The position numbers and the translations under genes were made by a program. DNA of 43,907 bases from positions 1 through 43,907 of the forward strand of contig CAJTVK010000021.1 of NCBI GenBank assembly GCA_910579645.1, in the 5' to 3' direction. This DNA is from an uncultured Lachnospiraceae bacterium (GTDB lineage: Bacteria > Bacillota > Clostridia > Lachnospirales > Lachnospiraceae). The stretch's first letter is position 1. Every line of letters starts with the position of its first letter. Positions 40,672-43,907 of the stretch are shown piece after piece. A model generated the notes under the pieces. That model saw nothing but the letters and a program-made list of their open reading frames with translations. It was not told where the DNA came from and did not search any database.

Positions 40672-42055
40672 GGTACGGGAAGCAAAAGAATTGGCAAGGC
40701 GGGAAAAGCAGCTTCAGGCACGGAGCGGCCGATTCTATATGCTGTATCTTTTTATGGTGCTGTCATTGATTTATATTGTGGATGAGGTTGCATCCACGAT
40801 ATCCATTCAGTTTCAGTCCAATATTATTAATGAGTTTTTCGTGCAGAATATGGGCATGGAGTATGGGGAAGGGCTGTCGCTCTCGTCCGCCCTGGGATTT
40901 ATCACTTACCCGGTGACTTTGCTGATTGTGTTTTACCGTCCGTTGGCCGATAGGTTTGGAAGAAAGCCTTTTCTTGTCATTAATACTTTTGTGATGGGGC
41001 TGGGGCTTTTTCTTGTATATCTATCCGATAATATTTATGTCTATATGATCGGAAGCAGCCTGATGGGATTTATGGTTTCCCACGATATGCAGTGTGTGTA
41101 TATTCTGGAATGCTCCAGTGAAAAGAAACGTGCCCGCAACTATGCCCTCATTAAGGCCGTGGCTATTCTGGGGACATTGCTTATTCCGCTGCTGCGGGAG
41201 ACTCTTATGCAGAACAGAAGTGAACGTTGGCATTTGGTGTATCTGGTTCCTGCCGTTCTCGGATTCGTGCTGTCGCTGGTGGCATTGCTGTTTGCCCGTG
41301 AGACGGATACTTTTTTAGTCAACAGGGTCAGATATCTGAAGACACCGATGGAGGACAGGGAAAAACAAAGCAAGGAGGAGAAGACCGGCAATGCGCAGGG
41401 AGGCATTATCCATGCGGTCAGGTTTGCCTTTAAGCACCGCCAGCTGCGTTTTCTGATGCTGGCCTGCTGTTTTTACTATTCGGCATCGCTGGCTACGGCG
41501 ACTTACAATACCGTAATGAAAGAATCTGCTCTAATGACGGAAGAGGCAATCACTATGGCATTGTATCTCTATCCCATCGGTAATGCGCTGATGACATTTA
41601 CGGCAGGGCTTGTTTCAGACCGGTTTGGGAGAAAGACAACCATAATTGCCATGTCCTGTTCGGCAGTGGTGTATTATAGTCTGTTTATAGCGGGCGCCAT
41701 GTTTGGCTGGACTCCGATACTCACAGGATTTGCCATCGGCGGCTTTATGGGAAGCTATTGGGGCGCGGGAGATACGATTGGAGGAATTATGTTCTCGGAA
41801 TCGGCACCGACTAACCTGCGTTCTTCTGTCACGGTAATCAATACATTGCTGAACGGCATTATCGGCGGGCTTGCTACCATTGTTACTATTATACTGCTTC
41901 CTCTCATTCCGAAGGAAACCTTTGGGTATATGTATCTGGCGCTGACCATTCCGGGGCTGATAGGGGCAATTTTAATTATCTGGAAGTATGTGGGAGAGAC
42001 CAGGGGACTGGATTTGAAGAAGGTTACCGGAGCAGAGTGGGATAAAGGAAAATGA
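40640..42055 (+). CDS. MFS transporter, sugar-porter-like
   Basis: A protein of 471 residues with 12 predicted transmembrane segments. Both MFS loop signatures are present: RPLADRFGRKPF after helix 2 and SDRFGRKTT after helix 8, and ETRGLDL near the C-terminus recalls sugar porters. A charged loop of about 40 residues splits the two halves (after REDT-type residues near 225). AAAGGAGG at 40628-40635 points to ATG 40640 or 40643 rather than the upstream ATG 40619. It is coupled to the TrmB gene in front and shares ATGA-region contact with the esterase behind. Substrate unknown, likely a saccharide or ester. Confidence 0.88.
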   Translation: MMKRKDLESVRVREAKELARREKQLQARSGRFYMLYLFMVLSLIYIVDEVASTISIQFQSNIINEFFVQNMGMEYGEGLSLSSALGFITYPVTLLIVFYRPLADRFGRKPFLVINTFVMGLGLFLVYLSDNIYVYMIGSSLMGFMVSHDMQCVYILECSSEKKRARNYALIKAVAILGTLLIPLLRETLMQNRSERWHLVYLVPAVLGFVLSLVALLFARETDTFLVNRVRYLKTPMEDREKQSKEEKTGNAQGGIIHAVRFAFKHRQLRFLMLACCFYYSASLATATYNTVMKESALMTEEAITMALYLYPIGNALMTFTAGLVSDRFGRKTTIIAMSCSAVVYYSLFIAGAMFGWTPILTGFAIGGFMGSYWGAGDTIGGIMFSESAPTNLRSSVTVINTLLNGIIGGLATIVTIILLPLIPKETFGYMYLALTIPGLIGAILIIWKYVGETRGLDLKKVTGAEWDKGK

Positions 42056-42081
42056 AATCGGCCAAAGGGCAGGAGGTTAAA

Positions 42082-42879
42082 ATGAAACTGGATATGTTTA
42101 CAATTGCACCGGGGGAAAAACCCTTGGATAGGCTGGAAGCAAACTGCGGCTTTGCAGGTATTTTTAAAAAGATAGGGGTCATCGGCGATTCTCTCTCATC
42201 GGGGGAGTTCGAGTCTCATGACAAGAACGGAACCATTCTTTATCATGACATGTATGAGTATGCATGGCCGGCGGTTTTGGAACGGCTGACGGGAACGGCA
42301 TGCCGGAACTATTCCCGGGGAGGCATGAGCGCAAAAGAGTTTTATGAAACTTGGGCGGATCAGAATGGCTTTTGGCAGTGGAATCAGGCATATATTATTG
42401 CGCTGGGCAATAATGATATTTTCGTGCTGAATCATCCGATGGGCAGCGTCAAGGATATTCATCCTGAGAATCCCGAGGACAATGCGGATACTTTTTTCGG
42501 AAATATGGGGCGTATTGTATCCAAACTGAAAAGTATTGAAAAAGATTCCAGGATATTTCTGGTATCCATGCAAAAGCGGGGGGAAGCAGAGGGCGATCCT
42601 GTGATTTGCGCGGTGGCGGAAGAAATGAAAAAAATGTGCGGGCTGTTTTCTTTTACATATCTCATTGATATGACCAATGACGGCCCGGTTTATGACGAAG
42701 AACTGCGTAAGAATTTTGCGCTTGGCTTTCACCCAAACGCCATGGGCTATTATAGCTACGCGCTTATGATTGGGAATTATATTGATTATATTATCCGCCG
42801 GAATCCTAAGGACTTTTTTGAGGTACCATTCATAGGGACGGAGTGGAAGAACAAGGACGTTGTTTATGAAATCCGGTAA
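42082..42879 (+). CDS. SGNH/GDSL-family hydrolase
   Basis: A 265-residue esterase-like enzyme. Block I is VIGDSLSSGE with Ser37; block III is GNND (Gly109, Asn111, Asp112); block V is LGFHPNAMGY with His217. The usual Asp three residues before His is replaced by Leu, as in clostridial relatives with LGGH-type endings, so a Ser-His dyad is likely. No signal peptide: probably cytoplasmic. AGGAGGT at 42071-42077 fixes ATG 42082; an in-frame ATG at 42052 overlaps the MFS stop. It could de-esterify (for example deacetylate) a sugar brought in by the adjacent transporter; that is inference. Confidence 0.87.
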   Translation: MKLDMFTIAPGEKPLDRLEANCGFAGIFKKIGVIGDSLSSGEFESHDKNGTILYHDMYEYAWPAVLERLTGTACRNYSRGGMSAKEFYETWADQNGFWQWNQAYIIALGNNDIFVLNHPMGSVKDIHPENPEDNADTFFGNMGRIVSKLKSIEKDSRIFLVSMQKRGEAEGDPVICAVAEEMKKMCGLFSFTYLIDMTNDGPVYDEELRKNFALGFHPNAMGYYSYALMIGNYIDYIIRRNPKDFFEVPFIGTEWKNKDVVYEIR

Positions 42880-42931
42880 AAAGCGTGTTTCTTTGTTTCT
42901 GTTATGGAGGTTTCTGCTGAAGGATAAGAGG

Positions 42932-42970
42932 ACTGCCAGCGGCTATTGATAGGAGCCGCCGGCAGTTTTT
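42932..42970. terminator. Intrinsic terminator
   Basis: ACTGCC (42932-42937) pairs with GGCAGT (42961-42966) and an inner GCGGCT with AGCCGC, followed by TTTT. It ends the esterase operon and lies about 70 bases from the end of the convergent queT gene. Confidence 0.8.
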
Positions 42971-43036
42971 ACGCATAGGGAAACGTAACGCAGGGAAACG
43001 CAATACAGATAAATGTAATGTGAAAAAACGCAAGGG

Positions 43037-43558
43037 TTAATTTCTGAATATATATGTCTTATATTTCTCCAATGTAAGCAGCAGCAGTATGCCTAACAGT
43101 CCGCAGGACAGCAGTTCGCCGGCTGCCACTGTAAGGAAAGAAAACCACAGCGGCCGGATGCCGTAGGCATAGAGCAGTACGAAGGGAACAACAATTGTAT
43201 TGGCAAGTATGGGCGGGACAGGGGCAAGCCATTTATGGCTACGCAGCTTATAGGTGAAAATTGCGCCGGCTAAAGTGGCTAAGCTGCCGAAAATAATGTC
43301 CGGCAATGCGCATCCGGTCAATATATTGCCGATCAGGCATCCGGCAAATAATCCGGGTATTGCCGCCGGGGTGAAGTAAGGCAAAATGGTAAGTGCCTCG
43401 GAAAAACGCAGCTGCACTGCATAGTTGGCTAAACCGAAAGCATTGGCCAGGAAGGTCAGTACAACATAGAGGGCGGCAATCATGGCTGCCTGAACGAGAG
43501 TTAACGGGTAACTGAGGGCGGTTCCGGCGGGAACCGCTTTGTTGTTTTGCATTTTCAT
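43037..43558 (-). CDS. queT: QueT-family queuosine-precursor transporter
   Basis: A 173-residue membrane protein with five or six hydrophobic segments. The family pattern is visible: ALYVVLTFLANAFGLANYAVQLRFSEALTIL (quoted here only as a region), PAAIPGLFAGCLIGNIL and DIIFGSLATLAGAI. QueT proteins are S components of ECF-type importers for preQ1/preQ0 precursors of queuosine. ATG 43558 follows AAAGGAG (43573-43567) by eight bases; codons further upstream read through the leader. A preQ1-like riboswitch leader and a good promoter precede it, which supports the assignment. Confidence 0.92.
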   Translation of the reverse strand: MKMQNNKAVPAGTALSYPLTLVQAAMIAALYVVLTFLANAFGLANYAVQLRFSEALTILPYFTPAAIPGLFAGCLIGNILTGCALPDIIFGSLATLAGAIFTYKLRSHKWLAPVPPILANTIVVPFVLLYAYGIRPLWFSFLTVAAGELLSCGLLGILLLLTLEKYKTYIFRN

Positions 43559-43566
43559 ATTTTTTT

Positions 43567-43631
43567 CTCCTTTAGTTTTGTTCAACAGAATCACTTGCGG
43601 ATCTGTTCGTGAGGAAGGTCTCGAACTCACG
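43567..43631 (-). promoter_or_regulatory. Candidate preQ1 riboswitch controlling queT translation
   Basis: Read on the minus strand: helix P1 CGTGAG (43631-43626) with CTCACG (43613-43608) encloses the loop TTCGAGACCTTC. Next comes a hairpin AACAGA/TCTGTT (43607-43584), then GAACAAAACTAAAGGAG. The ACCTT in the first loop can pair with AAAGG of the ribosome-binding site, giving an H-type pseudoknot that hides it. The AAACTAAAGGAG tail recalls preQ1-I, while the extra hairpin before the RBS recalls preQ1-III topology. The class is uncertain; no covariance model could be run. Confidence 0.6.
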
Positions 43632-43658
43632 TTATTTTATGGGTTTTCCCGGAAATTT

Positions 43659-43686
43659 ATTATAGCGGAAAATGGGGAAAAGTCAA
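43659..43686 (-). promoter_or_regulatory. Promoter of queT
   Basis: On the minus strand TTGACT (43686-43681) and TATAAT (43664-43659) are separated by 16 bases. The start site would fall near 43652, about 20 bases before the riboswitch helix. Confidence 0.7.
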
Positions 43687-43699
43687 GTCATGCCACAGT

Positions 43700-43907
43700 T
43701 TTTGACTCAATTTTTTGGGATAGGGGATGCAGCCGGATGGAAGGAGATAAAAGGTAAACGGATAGCTACAGCTAGGAATTTGAGTAACAATAAATACAAG
43801 GAAGACGGCTCTTCCCTACTCGATTACATCGTTACAGTTCAGCCTGAATGCCGTGTTGAGAGGCGGACGCATGAGAGGGATTTTTTTGCGGGACGGCGGC
43901 AGCGGGA
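43700..43907. repeat. Intergenic region with diverged hairpin repeat
   Basis: No credible gene. GGAAG (43800-43804) pairs with CTTCC (43811-43815), and GAGTA (43782-43786) with TACTC (43817-43821); GTAAC (43784-43788) also matches GTTAC (43831-43835). The string CTTCCCTACTCGATTACA resembles CTTCCCTGCTCAATTGCACA at 34469-34488. CAGTTCAGCCTG near 43835 is shared with the 39.6-kb element. The window ends in GC-rich sequence without recognisable features. Confidence 0.5.

Overview
The window looks like a chromosomal segment of an anaerobic Firmicute, most likely a Lachnospiraceae (Clostridia) bacterium. Grounds: strong Gram-positive ribosome-binding sites, a clostridial ATP synthase operon (atpZ-I-B-E-F-H-A-G-D-C) whose c subunit carries a sodium-binding signature, a DUF5722-type surface protein, a QueT transporter behind a preQ1-like leader, and many small hairpin repeats between genes. 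Assignments rest on reading motifs and remembered family features; no database search was possible.

Layout. (1) 1-0.5 kb: the end of a probable mobile element on the minus strand, abutting a 3' remnant of an N-acetylmuramoyl-L-alanine amidase gene. (2) 0.5-3.3 kb: an AraC-type regulator convergent with a GPH-family sugar/cation symporter. (3) 3.4-10.7 kb: glutaredoxin-like protein, DUF5722 glycosidase-like protein, ABC exporter, GT2 glycosyltransferase, a purine-rich minisatellite and a polytopic GT-C-type glycosyltransferase. (4) 10.8-13.7 kb: an apparent relic island holding an internally deleted AlbA/RecG-like regulator, a helical protein resembling the C-terminal half of SWIM zinc-finger proteins, a DIP1984-family protein, and directly after it an RNA that folds like a tRNA. 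(5) 13.8-25.7 kb: a pseudaminic acid (nonulosonic acid) surface-glycan cluster: pseB, pseC, a GT2, a PLP-aminotransferase/PseG fusion, pseF, pseI, an ATP-grasp ligase, a sialyltransferase-like enzyme, a GtrB-like polyprenyl-phosphate glycosyltransferase and a ChbG/YdjC-type deacetylase. No PseH acetyltransferase is present. (6) 25.8-33.7 kb: a small coiled-coil gene and the ATP synthase operon, in which atpA is frameshifted by an apparent 22-nt deletion. (7) 33.9-39.5 kb: conserved hypothetical, SAM methyltransferase, large secreted propeller-like protein with a C39-like end, and an XRE regulator with a membrane tail. (8) 39.7-42.9 kb: a TrmB regulator, MFS transporter and SGNH esterase operon. 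(9) 43.0-43.7 kb: queT on the minus strand with promoter and riboswitch-like leader, followed by repeat-rich intergenic DNA.

How the genes work together: PseB, PseC, PseG, PseI and PseF give a near-complete route from UDP-GlcNAc to CMP-pseudaminic acid. The EDG/HP-motif transferase is a plausible user of that donor, and the GT2, GtrB-like and GT-C proteins would build and decorate a lipid-linked surface glycan. The most interesting points are the DIP1984/tRNA-like RNA pair, the aminotransferase-PseG fusion in a PseH-less cluster, the broken atpA in an otherwise intact operon, the palindrome enclosing the ribosome-binding site of the TrmB gene, and a hairpin repeat whose loop is conserved while its stems change.
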